Positions 36,351 to 47,520 of a stretch of DNA of 64,000 nucleotides are shown piece after piece. Below the pieces are notes generated by a model that searched no databases, was not told the DNA's origin, and saw nothing but the letters and a program-made list of their open reading frames with translations. The position numbers and the translations under genes are program-made. Positions within the stretch are counted from its first letter, which is position 1. Each line of letters starts with the position of its first letter. The DNA comes from Epiperipatus broadwayi (taxonomy: Eukaryota; Onychophora; Udeonychophora; Euonychophora; Peripatidae), in contig JAQFVV010000012.1 of the NCBI GenBank assembly GCA_028023455.1, forward strand, positions 12,346,864 through 12,410,863. The letters are read 5' to 3'.

Positions 36351-36501
36351 AAACAAAGCAAAACTCTCCATATAGTAGTGCCATCTTGTGCCAACAAGAG
36401 CAATCAATCTAGTGCCTATTCATCCAATATCCCCAGACTAGTTTCTTTGTTTTGCTTTGTTTAATAACAATTATGTGCTAGTATGAGATAGTGATCATGT
36501 G
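36351..36501 (+). mobile_element. FB-B interspersed element, third copy with 13-bp TSD
   Basis: A 151-bp insert beginning aaacaaagcaaaactctcc and containing atatagtagtgcc and catcttgtgcc, with a short inverted segment ending caaagc near 36355 against gctttg near 36453. It ends atgtgctagtatgagatag, tgatcatgtg, so the last dozen bases of the 16.9-kb copy are missing. The flanks are attattgaatatt at 36338-36350 and 36502-36514, a perfect 13-bp duplication. Confidence 0.85.
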
Positions 36502-36514
36502 ATTATTGAATATT

Positions 36515-39488
36515 GTTTGCATTATAAAGTTTTTCACCTTTAAAAAATAATAAAGTTAATGATACTTTTGATATTGACATTGAAGAATAACAGTACTTGA
36601 AAATGTTAAATCAGATTAGGTAAAATGTTTACTTGAAGTGTAAATTACCATATTAAAATTGTTTTATTTTAATTATATCATGAGATAACATAATTTATAA
36701 AAACTTATAATGACTGACAAAGTTGATAGCTACAAAAAAAAAACTATCATTCTATGATTGGATTTTATTATCAGAATAATAGTAGTCTTTTTGAAACTTA
36801 AATTAAAATGATGATAGTTGATTATTGAAAAAATATATTTATATAATTACCAGAAATTGATCTAAACTTGATAATATCTAATGTTATTAGATAAATTTGG
36901 CTGAGTTAAGAGCTGACTGAATTTGGAAGCACCAATTGTAATTAGTTATACCAGTTATTATAACAAATCTATTAACATGCAAGAAAATAATGTGAACTCA
37001 AATGAATAGTAACATTGATTTCTCTGCAATTAAAAACAAAATCTATTGCAAAAACCATATTACCAGTGCATGTAATGGCAGTGAATGACTTTGTCTTATG
37101 TTAGATAATAACGTTGGCAAAGGAAAAACTATGGCTAGTGCTTTCTTCAATTGGTTTCAAATAATAGAGTAGAACACAATGAAAGTCAAATTTTTTATTT
37201 GACAAGTAACATGAATGCAGGGTTAATTTATATTGCAAGTTACCTTTGGTATATATTATCAACATTTGATAGCTGAATAATAGTGACTAATAATTTTACA
37301 TTCCCTACTTATTTTTCCATTTTTAAAGTTATAATTCCATGGTTGCTTTAATAGTTAAATAGTGTATGGATACATAATACTGACCTCTTTCATCACTGTT
37401 TTTAAATGATTCAGTTGACCATCAAATAGAGATAGAATTTTAATGAAAGAAGTGTGTTAACATCTCTTCAAATGTTTATAATATTGTAGACTATATGACC
37501 TAACTCAATGTTTGAGTTAAGATATATATTCCATGATATCAGTAGAGATGTTTATTACTTCAGGCTACATTATATATTCAACAACAGTTTTCTCCATCCT
37601 ATATTAAAAAGTTAAGTAATCAATAAACATCAAATAATATAATGCTGTATTGTTGTTGATAATACCACACTATGATGGTCAGAAAACATAGTGATGGTTG
37701 GTAACATGACTATAAAGACTTTTAACCACTCATATTAATGTATTGAAAACAAATATTTTATTTACTTTATAATTTTAGAAGATATTAAAGTAAAATTTTA
37801 ATTTTTATTAACTGATACTATTTAATAATATCTTTAAATTTTATTCATATAATTATACATTATTTAGTTATGTATTATTTTATTTAAATGTTTTTTTAAT
37901 AACTTCATAGGATGGCTTAATTATGTTGCTGTCATATTATTTTTATAAAGTCTGTTTAATTCATACATTTTAAGTAATATGAAATATTTAATTAAAAGAA
38001 GTCTTAAGAGTTCACCAAGCAAAGTTTGCTTTGAAATATTAAAAATTAATGAAAATTAAAGATTAAAATCTTAACTATTATTTTTTTGAAAAATAACTAT
38101 GTATTAACATATTTTTCTAGAAAATTATTATAATAAAGTTTTAGACTGCATATTATTTCATAAATACAGTAAAATAAAGATAAACATTTATTGTTATTAC
38201 TTATTGTAATTAAATATGAATTAATAAGAAAGGAGGAAATAATATTTACAAATGGCAATGTAACATTCAGAAATGATACTATTATCTATAAATATTTCTA
38301 TTGTGGAATGTCTTATTATGTAATGCTTAATGTATCCACCTTCCATATCCATGAATATGAATTGAATGAACCTTAATATTTTAAGTCCCAATTACACTCA
38401 GATATTTATTAATATAAATACTATAACTAACTTAATTATCAGAATGGTTAATATACATGGGTACTTTTCGATAAAGGGCAAATATTTCGGTTTAATTTGA
38501 TTGGTCAGGGGAATATTGATATATTGACTACAGAAACCGATTTTGACTCACACTCCATCAATGCGATATGAGGTGTCATATTTTTATAGGGGTTGAGTCT
38601 ATAATTATTTTTATTTTACTTTTATACAGCTTATTATTAATATATTATTTGGTCTTAATTTGAAAGTTGAATAGCACTATTTATCAACAGAGCACAGCCA
38701 TCCCATTCTAATGACAGTAAAAAAAAAGGTCCTTTTTATTTTCCGTAAATGGGAACTTTAAAGATTTTATCCATCCGTTTTTAACATTTAAATAACTGTT
38801 TAGAGCTTTGATGAAGTGTACAACCATAACTTTAACTTGTGAGACAGTTCTGTTTACTTTTAAATTTTTATTTATTTTAAATTTTCCAGAATTTTGGAAT
38901 ATGTAAATTTTATCCGAATTCATTATTTTATTCAAACTCATTATTTTATTGTCAATTAATGGTATTTTTTTCTTTCTCGATTTATTATTCTGAATTAAAG
39001 TTAATTAGTTTTTGAGGGCAGTTTTTAAATAATTGTCAAAATCACTTGTAAAATAATACGATTGATATTTGATATCAGAAAATACTCTTTTAAAAATATC
39101 CGTACACAATTATCTTTTAATATCTTTTTTGTAACTTGCCATAAAAGAAAAAGTCACTCTTTCTATCACAATATATTTGACTTTTGAAATCTTGTCAGTT
39201 AACGAATGAAATATTACTTCCACTTTATTACAATTATGACTTGTTAAAAGAAAATTTGTCAATTTTTAAAGTTTTATATGATATTTTATTTGCAATATTA
39301 TATTCAGCGCCTCTTCTCTTCAACCCCCGCCACACCTCCCCCATTCGTAAATTTTAGTGGAAATAAATGAAATTTCCTCCATTGACTTTTTCAGTAGCAC
39401 TATTTTAATGAATAAAAAATAAAATTATTTTTTAAAAAATCATTTATTTTAAATACATATTATGTTTTTTAACCGAGTTTGATCTAAG
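36515..39488. other. AT-rich stretch upstream of the Tigger element
   Basis: No gene or element is recognised. Frames at 38191 (61 codons) and 38708 (77 codons, minus) have low-complexity composition. Slightly more complex sequence occurs at 38455-38600 and around 39305-39350 (C-rich), without an assignment. Confidence 0.45.
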
Positions 39489-39490
39489 TA

Positions 39491-39513
39491 CAAGAAGTCC
39501 CCTAGTTACAAAC
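39491..39513 (+). repeat. Tigger 5' terminal inverted repeat
   Basis: This 23-bp end starts caagaagtcc and pairs with the inverted 3' end at 45428-45450, with three mismatches. The same end, more diverged (caggaagttccc), opens the second Tigger copy at 62332. Confidence 0.88.
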
Positions 39514-40124
39514 ATTCACTTACAAACATTTCCCTATTACGTAATCGCTTTTGGACTTTAGATCTTTATCTATGCGCGTGATAAAAAAAACTATTTACAT
39601 AAGTCATACTTGATTTTTTCTAAAGAAAGATAAACTTTGGAATTTAGAAAATAATTAGAAGTATGTTTTAGAGAACAATAAAAACCTATATAAAATACAG
39701 TAAATCTTTCCATCTCTCTGACATTGATTACTTTTATTTTTCATATATATAACAGTTCTTTCATATACACTTCAATGCAAACAAATTTTCTTAAATCTTC
39801 TTTATTTTCCTTACAGTTTTGACTGTCCTGCAGTCTTCATCGGAGGTACAATATTTGAATAATATAAATACATAATCATCATTTCACATATATATAAAAA
39901 ATACATAACCATCATTTCACATATATATAAAAATACACCTATATATCAAAATATACACATATATTCCCTTCATACATATACATATATAGTATAGATCTAC
40001 ATCACCCTAGACATATACTGTATATAAATTCCATACCTACATCTATATATACATATGCATATCCAAATATATACACATACATCTTTTAAACATACATATA
40101 TATATACACAGATACACATACACC

Positions 40125-43100
40125 GGCTGCAGAAAGGAGTTTGCTATTAACTGAAAGGAGACCCTTTGATTCCTCTTGGAGGCCTTAAAGGAACCAAGCA
40201 GGTCAAATTCCTAATGTCCACTCCATACATTCTTGTCGTTGCAGCTGTTATTACTATGTGTTTATTCATATAGTATACGAACATGAATGGGCTGCTCACC
40301 AACACGCATTAGCCAGCGTGGTGAGTTTATTGGCTTTTTACCTCTGAGTTTAAGATCAAGAAACACCATGGTCTTTCTTTTCAGTGCCTGATAAGGCAGA
40401 ATGAATGTTTGTGTAAATGATAAATATTTTTCCAATACATATATACAATTATGACAGACAAAAATAAAGCATGGCCCTTAATCCCAGGAGGCTGTAAAGT
40501 CACCGACCAAGGCAGCGGTTGATGGCCGAAGGTGGAGGGTGCTAAGAATCCCCTGATTGCGGACCCAGGCTGCCATTTGATGACGACTTTTTATTTAGGT
40601 ACTTACAACTGTAGATCACTTGCAAGTGAAGGAAGATTGCAAGAATTAGAAGAACTCTCTTATATTAAATGGGATATTATTGGACTTTGTGAAGTTAGAA
40701 GAAAATGTGAAGAGACAATTGATTTAAAAAGTGGACATATATTCTATTATAAAGGCACAAATATTGGAAATACAAGTGGAGTAGGATTCATTATAAATAA
40801 AAAGTGGAAGAACAATATTGTGGAGATTGATGGTGTATCAGACAGAGTGGCAAGATTAGTTATACAACATAATAGCAGATACCAAATGCAGATAATTCAG
40901 GTTTATACCCTCAACAAATTCTCAAAGTGATGAAGTAGTAGAAGATTTTTATATAGATGTACAAAAGGTGTTTGATCAGAGTAAACAACATTTTAAAATT
41001 GTTATGTGAGACTTTAATGCTAGAATTGGTAAACAAATGAAAGATGAAAGTGCTGTAGGTAATTTTGGTTATGGTAATAGAAATGAGAGAGGACATAGAC
41101 TTGTGGAGTTTGCAGAAAAAAAAACAACTTTATATTATGAATTCTTTTTTTGAAAAAAATGTTAAAAGAAAATGAACATGGAAACATCCAAATGAAGATA
41201 CAGCAGAATTGAATTATATTTTGACTAACAGGAAATACATATTTCAAGATTGTAAAGTTCTTAATAGATTTAACACAGGAAGTGATCATCGATTAGTAAG
41301 GTGCAAGATACGTGTTAATGTAAAACTAGAAAGACAAAAATTGTTAAGAAAAACAATATTTACAGTTGATATTCCTAATCTTCAGAAACATTCTAATGAA
41401 TTTAAATTAGAACTTACAAATCGGTTTCAAGTACTAGTAGATTTTGAACATGATTCAGATTTGAATGAAATTAATATGAAAATAACTGATACACTTTTAA
41501 AAACTGCAACAAAGATAGCTGATAAAAAAAAAGCAGCAATTGACCAATAAAATTTCTACTGAGACTAGAGAATTTATGAAGAAAAGAAGAAATATGAAGA
41601 TATACAAAAATGATGCATTAAAAAGAATTGAATATCTCGAATTTTGTAAAATGGTACGGAAAATAATTGAAAATGGCATAAGAAAGTATAACTGTGAACT
41701 AGCAAGAAAAGCTGTAGAAGAAAATAAAAGTCTTAAGAATGTAAAACAACATTTTGGTATTGGTAGGAAATTTATATCTGCAATAAGAAAAAAAGATGGA
41801 ATTATTACTAAAAAGAGAGATGACATCATGAAATTGGTAGAAAATTTTTATCAAGAATTATATAGTAATAAAGAACAAGTACCTCCTATACCTATTACAT
41901 CTTCTGAATTGCCCAGAATTTTAAATGAAGAAGTGAGAAATGCAATTAAATGTATGAAGAAAGGAAAGGCTCCAGGTAATGATGGAATTATAATTGATAT
42001 ATTAAAAGAAATAGGTGAAGAAACAGAAATTTTTTTTAGCAAAGTTATATACCAAATGTCTAAATGATAAAGATGTACCGGATGATTGGAAGAATGATAA
42101 TACTAATATTTAAAAAAGATGATAAAGAAGATATTAGAAATTACAGACCTATCAGCCTTTTATCAGTTTTATATAAAATTTTTACCAAGATAATTACAAC
42201 TCGTCTACAGAGAACATTGGATTTCCACCAACCAAGAGAACAAGCTGGATTTAAAAGTGGTTTTAGTACAGTAGATCATATTCAGGTACTGAGAGAAGTT
42301 ATAGAAAGGACAAATGAATATGAGTTGTCATTATGTTTTGGATTTGTAGATTATGAAAAGGCATTTGATTCTATAAACATTTCTTCAGTGATTAAAGCAT
42401 TGGATCATCAAGGTATAGATCCAGGATATTGTCATATTTTAAAGAATATTTATAAAAATGCAACAGCAACAATTAGATTACATAATGACACTGGGAAAGT
42501 CAACATTGAGAAAGGTGTAAGACAAGGTGACTCCAAATCTCCAAAACTTTTTACAGCAGTGCTGCAAGAAGTATTTTGTGGATTAAAATGAGAAACTAAA
42601 GGAGTGAAAGTAAATGGAGATTATTTAAGTCATTTAGATTTCACAGATGATGTAGTTGTTTTTGCAAATAAAGCTTCAGAGCTGCAGGAAATATTGCAGG
42701 AGTTATCAGATGAAAGTAGGAAAGTAGGACTAAAGATAAATGTTAAAAAGACTAAAAGTAATGTTTAATCGATTTGCTCAAAATATGAAAATAAAGATTG
42801 ATTATGATGAATTAGAAGAAGTTAACAGTTACAAATACCTTGGTCAGATTATTAATACAGATGGAAACATAATGGAGGAAATTAATCATAGAATTAAACT
42901 TTGTTGGAGTGCTTTTGATAGAAATAACTTGATACTAAAAGGAAATATGCCTATGTGTTTGAAAAGGAAGGTTTTTAACAAATGTGTTTTACCAGTTCTT
43001 ACTTATGGATCTGAGACTTGGACACTCAATAGAAGAGCAATACAGAGCTTTCAGACCACTCAAAGAAGTATGAAGAGATGTATGTTGGAAGTAACAAGAA

Positions 43101-43425
43101 GGGATCGAAAATGCAATGTATGGGTAAGAGAACAAACAGGTGTTACTGACCTCATTGAAAAAATTAAAAGATTGAAGTGGAGTTGGGCTGGACATATTGC
43201 TAGAAGAGATGATAATAGATGGACAATTGAAATTTTAAACTGGATTCCAAGAGATTGTAAAAGACCCAGAAAGAGACCACATGTGAGATGGATGGATGAA
43301 ATAAGAAAGTGTGCAGGGGTGATGTGGAGAAGAGAAGCTAAAGATCAGAGAAGATGGATTAAACTTGGAGAGACCTTCATCCTGCAGTGGATTGATGATG
43401 GTTGATAATGATGATGATGATGATG
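40125..43425 (+). mobile_element. RTE-A non-LTR retrotransposon, full-length copy 1
   Basis: The element is framed by the 11-bp duplication acacatacacc (40114-40124 and 43426-43436), giving a body of 3301 bp, the usual size for RTE-clade elements. It has a relatively GC-rich 5' leader (40125-40579), one long ORF for endonuclease plus reverse transcriptase, almost no 3' UTR, and a 3' tail of gat repeats from about 43405. That architecture is diagnostic of RTE elements. Its target was a CA/TA-rich tract inside the Tigger element. Two other copies of the family lie in the window at 28205 and 62951. Confidence 0.92.
40580..43405 (+). pseudogene. RTE-A ORF: AP endonuclease plus reverse transcriptase, broken
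   Basis: From the ATG at 40580 (MTTFYLGTYNCRSL) the frame encodes an AP-type endonuclease: IGLCEVRR with the catalytic glutamate, GVGFIINK, DFNARIG near 41015 and SDHRLVR near 41281. The reverse transcriptase follows with GKAPGNDGI (41969), NYRPISLLSVLYKI (42140), QAGFKSGF (42242), FVDYEKAFDS (42343), GVRQGD (42516), FTDD (42641) and YLGQII (42838). The C-terminal part has WAGHIARRDDNRW (about 43186) and the end WIKLGE. About 940 codons in all. It is disabled by frame changes near 40920-41200, 41545, 42065 and 42755, and by a TGA at 42589. The DD-box motif reads FTDD where the sister copy has FADD. Confidence 0.92.
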
Positions 43426-43696
43426 ACACATACACCCATAGACATATATATACAATTCCACATATCATATACATTTATAAATATACATCCATATGTATAC
43501 TCAACTTACATATAAATTACACATATATAAAAAAATATGCAAAATATATCCAATACCCTTTTATTTTTAGCATCGTCACAGACTGTCTTGATTAGTGCTT
43601 ATTTTTAAAAGTAGTTTGTCCGCGATTACGTTACATATATACTGGATATATTTCTGTTTTGGTGAATTTTTTTCATTCTTACAGCAGTGTTGATAC

Positions 43697-45279
43697 AACT
43701 AAAAAGAAATCAAGGTCTCATAAACCCCAAACGATGGAGACAAGTGGATATAATTAAACCTGAAAATGTTAGGTCTAATCTTTTGCTTCAATTGCACGTT
43801 CAGATAATTTAAACTGATCAACAATATATACAATTGTAAAAAATAAGAACAAAATTAAGGAATATGTTAAAAATAGTGGAAATATTTCTTCAAAGATTAT
43901 ATCAAAAAGACATGGCAGAGTAATGGATGAAATAGAGAAATCTTTAGCTTTATGGATTGAAGATCAACATCAGCAAGTCATCCCAGTGAGTTTATCAATT
44001 ATTCAAGCTAAGACTCCTAGTTTACATGAAGATTGGAAGAAAGAATTAAAAGAAGATTCTGCTGTTGAATTTGTAGCAAGCAATGGCTGGTTTCACAAAT
44101 TTAAAATGAGACATTCTTTACATAATATTAAATATATTGGGGAAGGTGCCAATGTATATAAGAAAGTTGCCAGTGAATTTATTTCCACTTTTTCTAATAT
44201 CATTAAAGATGGAGCTTATTTCCCATGCCTATTTTTCAATGTGGATGAGACAGAATTATTTTGGAAAAAGATGCCTGCAAATACATATTTAACAAAGGAA
44301 GAATCAGTTGCACATGGGCATAAACCTTCTAAAAACAAGTTAGCTTCTTGGAGATAATTTAGCTGGTGATTTTACATTTTAGTCGATGCTACTTTATCAG
44401 ATAGAAAATCATAGTACACTGAAAGGAAAAGATAAAAGAATACTTCCAGTCATTTGGAAATCAAATCCTAAAGCCTGGGCTACTGCACAGCTTTTTAAAG
44501 ATTGATTCTCCCATTATTTTGTGCCCTCTGTTAGGCAATATTGTAGTGAGAATAATTTACCATTTAAAATACTATTGTCCTTAGACAATTTTCCTGGACA
44601 TCCAAAATCACTGCAAAATTTATACCCAGAAATTAATGTTGCGTTTATCCATCCCAGTATTACAAGTGAAATACAACATATGGATCAAACTGTGATAGCT
44701 ACTTTTAAGCAGTATTATATGAGATTAATGACTCGAGCAATCAAGGCAATTGACAAGGAAGGTGGACCTACACTAAGAGATTTTTGGAAAAGTTATAATA
44801 TATGGAGTGCAATAAATATTAGGGATGTATGGGCTGAAATAAGAGAATCAACAATGAAAGGTTGTTGGAAAAAAATATATCCATAAATGATGAATTTTTC
44901 TATGGATATTGAACAAACTCCTGAAGATATCACAACTGAAATAGTCAATATAATGAATGAATTAAATTTAGATGTCACTGATGAAGATATTGATGAGTTA
45001 ATGTGATCTCACTCAGAACCTCTGTTAAATTAAGACTTGATTAAACTACAAGAGATGAATGAAATACAAAATGAAGAAGAACCTGAAAATGAACTTATTG
45101 TTATGAGTTTTACAATCAAGAATATGAATGAAGTCTTCATGCATCTTGATAAATTTTTGACTATCATGGAAGAATGTGATCCCAATGGAGAATATTTATC
45201 TCATGTATGAAGGATAATAGATAAAGACACAGAATGTTACAGAATTCTTTATCAAGTGAAGAAAAAGAATACAATTTAA
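43697..45279 (+). pseudogene. Tigger-type transposase (CENP-B HTH plus DDE), broken
   Basis: The reading shows an N-terminal helix-turn-helix (FASIARSDNLN then a stop, then STIYTIVKNKNKIKEYV), a CENP-B-like second DNA-binding part (SLALWIEDQHQQ; FVASNGWFHKFKMRHSLHN), and a DDE integrase-like core. The catalytic aspartates are all present: FNVDETELFW (44239), LSLDNFPGHP (44578) and IQHMDQTVIATFK (44671), with 32 residues between the second and third. A tail with EEEPENEL and EECDPNGEYL matches the Tigger/jerky C-terminus. Disruptions are a stop near 43811, frame changes near 44355-44400, a TGA at about 44507 and stops after 45000. The closest family by eye is Tigger1/jerky. The core keeps its motifs but the copy is not functional. 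Confidence 0.9.
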
Positions 45280-45427
45280 TTAACTCTTGATAAATTTGTA
45301 AACAAAACTCTAGATACTAATCAATAAAAAGTATATACTGTATTTTGAAAACCCTTTTTGATATTATTTTACAGACCTCTACTTACAAACAATTTCAACT
45401 TCCAAACACAAGTCAGGAACCAATTAT

Positions 45428-45450
45428 GTTTGTAACTAGGGTACTGCTGG
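45428..45450 (-). repeat. Tigger 3' terminal inverted repeat
   Basis: Inverse of the 5' end at 39491-39513, ending ggtactgctgg before the TA at 45451. Twenty of 23 positions match. Confidence 0.88.
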
Positions 45451-45452
45451 TA

Positions 45453-47055
45453 TTTCTTTCGCATTTTAATGTAGTATATACTCTCACCTTTAGCGCAATG
45501 AGAAAACAACCTTAAAAAATAAAAAACAAACTATATTTGTGTAAAAATATTTTTATACAAATTTGGTGACTTCAGAATTATATTTGACAGAGCATTATAA
45601 TGAGAGAATAATAAACTGGTGATTGATATACTTGAATTGTGGTCAAGATTTATTACAAAGAATAGTACTAATATTTATCTTTGTCATTTATAAATGAATA
45701 TTCAGAATAGAATAAAAACTAAAAGATAAAAGAATAAAAATTTAGAAACAAAAAAAAGAAAAGATTGGTACCAGAAATATTGTGTATAAAATTAAAAAAT
45801 GGAAATATGCTTGTGCAAACAATCCATTACCATAGTCATAATAAAGAGATGATGGATGACATGAGAGACTTGTTGGTCTTTACAAACTCAAATAACTGAA
45901 GATGGTAATGTAAAAGAAAGTGAAGAAAGGAGTCTGTTATTGTAAAGTATTTAAAAGCTATAATTTTTTGTTTTTCAAAGTGAAAAATATCTTTTTGAAA
46001 AGCATCAACTCAACAATTATTTTAAGCTATCTATTAAGAAAATAGAAATAATTGTTTTAAAATCACATTAAAAATGTTAACTTTCATTAATATCTCATAT
46101 AAAAAAAATAATGGAATGATTAAATACTTGGGAGATCATGCTTGAACTTTGATCCAAAAATTTTCCACATTTATCATTATGCTTAACTATACAACACTTC
46201 CGTTCATTCACACACACACATTATTGAATACAGTATAAATAAATGATATATTCATGTTTTTCACAAATATTTCACTTATTTCTGTCATATGTTAATTCAT
46301 CTTTTACATATTTACTTGAATATTATAATATTGTAAATCTGTCCATTTGCATAACTGATATATCAAATTCAATTATCTTCAACTAAATATGCATTTTACT
46401 TTATTATAATAATTGTGTTCATAAATGTCAAAATGTTTTTAGTGGAATTTTATATTTGTGGCAAAAGTTGGGAATGTTTCTTTCTGATAGAAAAGCTTTT
46501 TTTAAAAAAAAAAGGTTGGAAAAGTTTGATTTTTAAACTTCAATTGTTAACAGAATAAAATTAAGTGATTCTAAAAACTATTAATGTGGTGACAGTCACC
46601 AGTAGGGCATAATAAAGTTAACTTTGCAAATTTGATATTAATTATTATGATAAACCAAAACAATAGTTTATTAATAATAATACAAACAACTTTTAGTTTT
46701 CCATTATCAATATTAATTGAGAGAAGGCTATCATTTATAATATATACATACATCTATAACTTCTACTTATAATGTAAAACAAATACAATTTCTAGAATGT
46801 GTACATGGAAACAAGTCCTTTATATAAACTTTTGTTTCTGCTCAAATAAAAATGTCTCTAAAGTTAAAAATAATTTTTGCTTTTTTAAGAAAGATTGCCA
46901 TAGCATTTTATTTTTCCTATGGTTTATATAATGTTCTTTTTTATGATGATCAGGTATTAATAAGTCATTGTATTCTGTTGTCCACTTTCAACCAATCATT
47001 TACCAATGCTTCATTGATAGTTGATTTTCATATTAAAATCAAAGTAAATATGGAT
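45453..47055. other. AT-rich stretch, nothing recognised
   Basis: Single-copy-looking AT-rich sequence with a short (CA)n at about 46210. Frames at 46571 (minus) and 46852 (plus) have no domain and simple composition. Confidence 0.5.
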
Positions 47056-47196
47056 AAATAGATAGGCAAACAGATAGTCAGTCAGTCAGATAGATAGATT
47101 GATAGATAGGCAGATAAATAGATGGGCAGATAAATAGATAGGCAGATAAACAGATGTATAGAAAGATAGATAAATAAATAGGTAGACAGAAAGACA

Positions 47197-47292
<96 letters not shown>

Positions 47293-47452
47293 GTAGGTAG
47301 GTAGGTAGGTAGGTAGGTAGGTAGGTAGGTAGGTAGGTAGATAGGTAGGTAGGTAGGTAGGTAGGTAGGTAGGTAGGTAGGTAGGTAGATAGATAGATAG
47401 AGAGATAGAGAGAGATAGATAGATAGATAGAGAGATAGAGAGAGGGAGAGAT

Positions 47453-47483
<31 letters not shown>

Positions 47484-47520
47484 GATAGATAGCGAGAGAG
47501 AGAGAGATAGACAGACAGAT
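47056..47520. repeat. Compound GATA / GGTA / GAGA microsatellite
   Basis: About 460 bp of tetranucleotide repeat. A degenerate GATA/GGCA lead-in gives way to perfect gata repeats (about 47192-47291), then ggta repeats (about 47292-47385), then mixed gata/gaga. The blocks switch abruptly, which suggests expansion of variant repeat units. Confidence 0.98.

Larger units (their letters stand above)
39491..45450 (+). mobile_element. Tigger/pogo-type DNA transposon, copy 1 (interrupted)
   Basis: Both ends are visible. The 5' terminus (39491) and the inverted 3' terminus (45450) match at 20 of 23 positions and share ccctagttacaaac; both are flanked by TA (39489-39490 and 45451-45452), the pogo/Tc1 superfamily duplication. 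The interior carries a transposase pseudogene (43697-45279). A full-length RTE retrotransposon (40125-43425) sits in the 5' part. Without the RTE and its duplicated target the element would be about 2.65 kb. Compared with the second copy at 62332 it holds an additional tract of about 690 bp around the RTE insertion point. Confidence 0.9.

Noticed and set aside
41851-42042. Minus-strand frames across the RTE-A copy
   Set aside because: They are shadows of the plus-strand endonuclease/RT frame.
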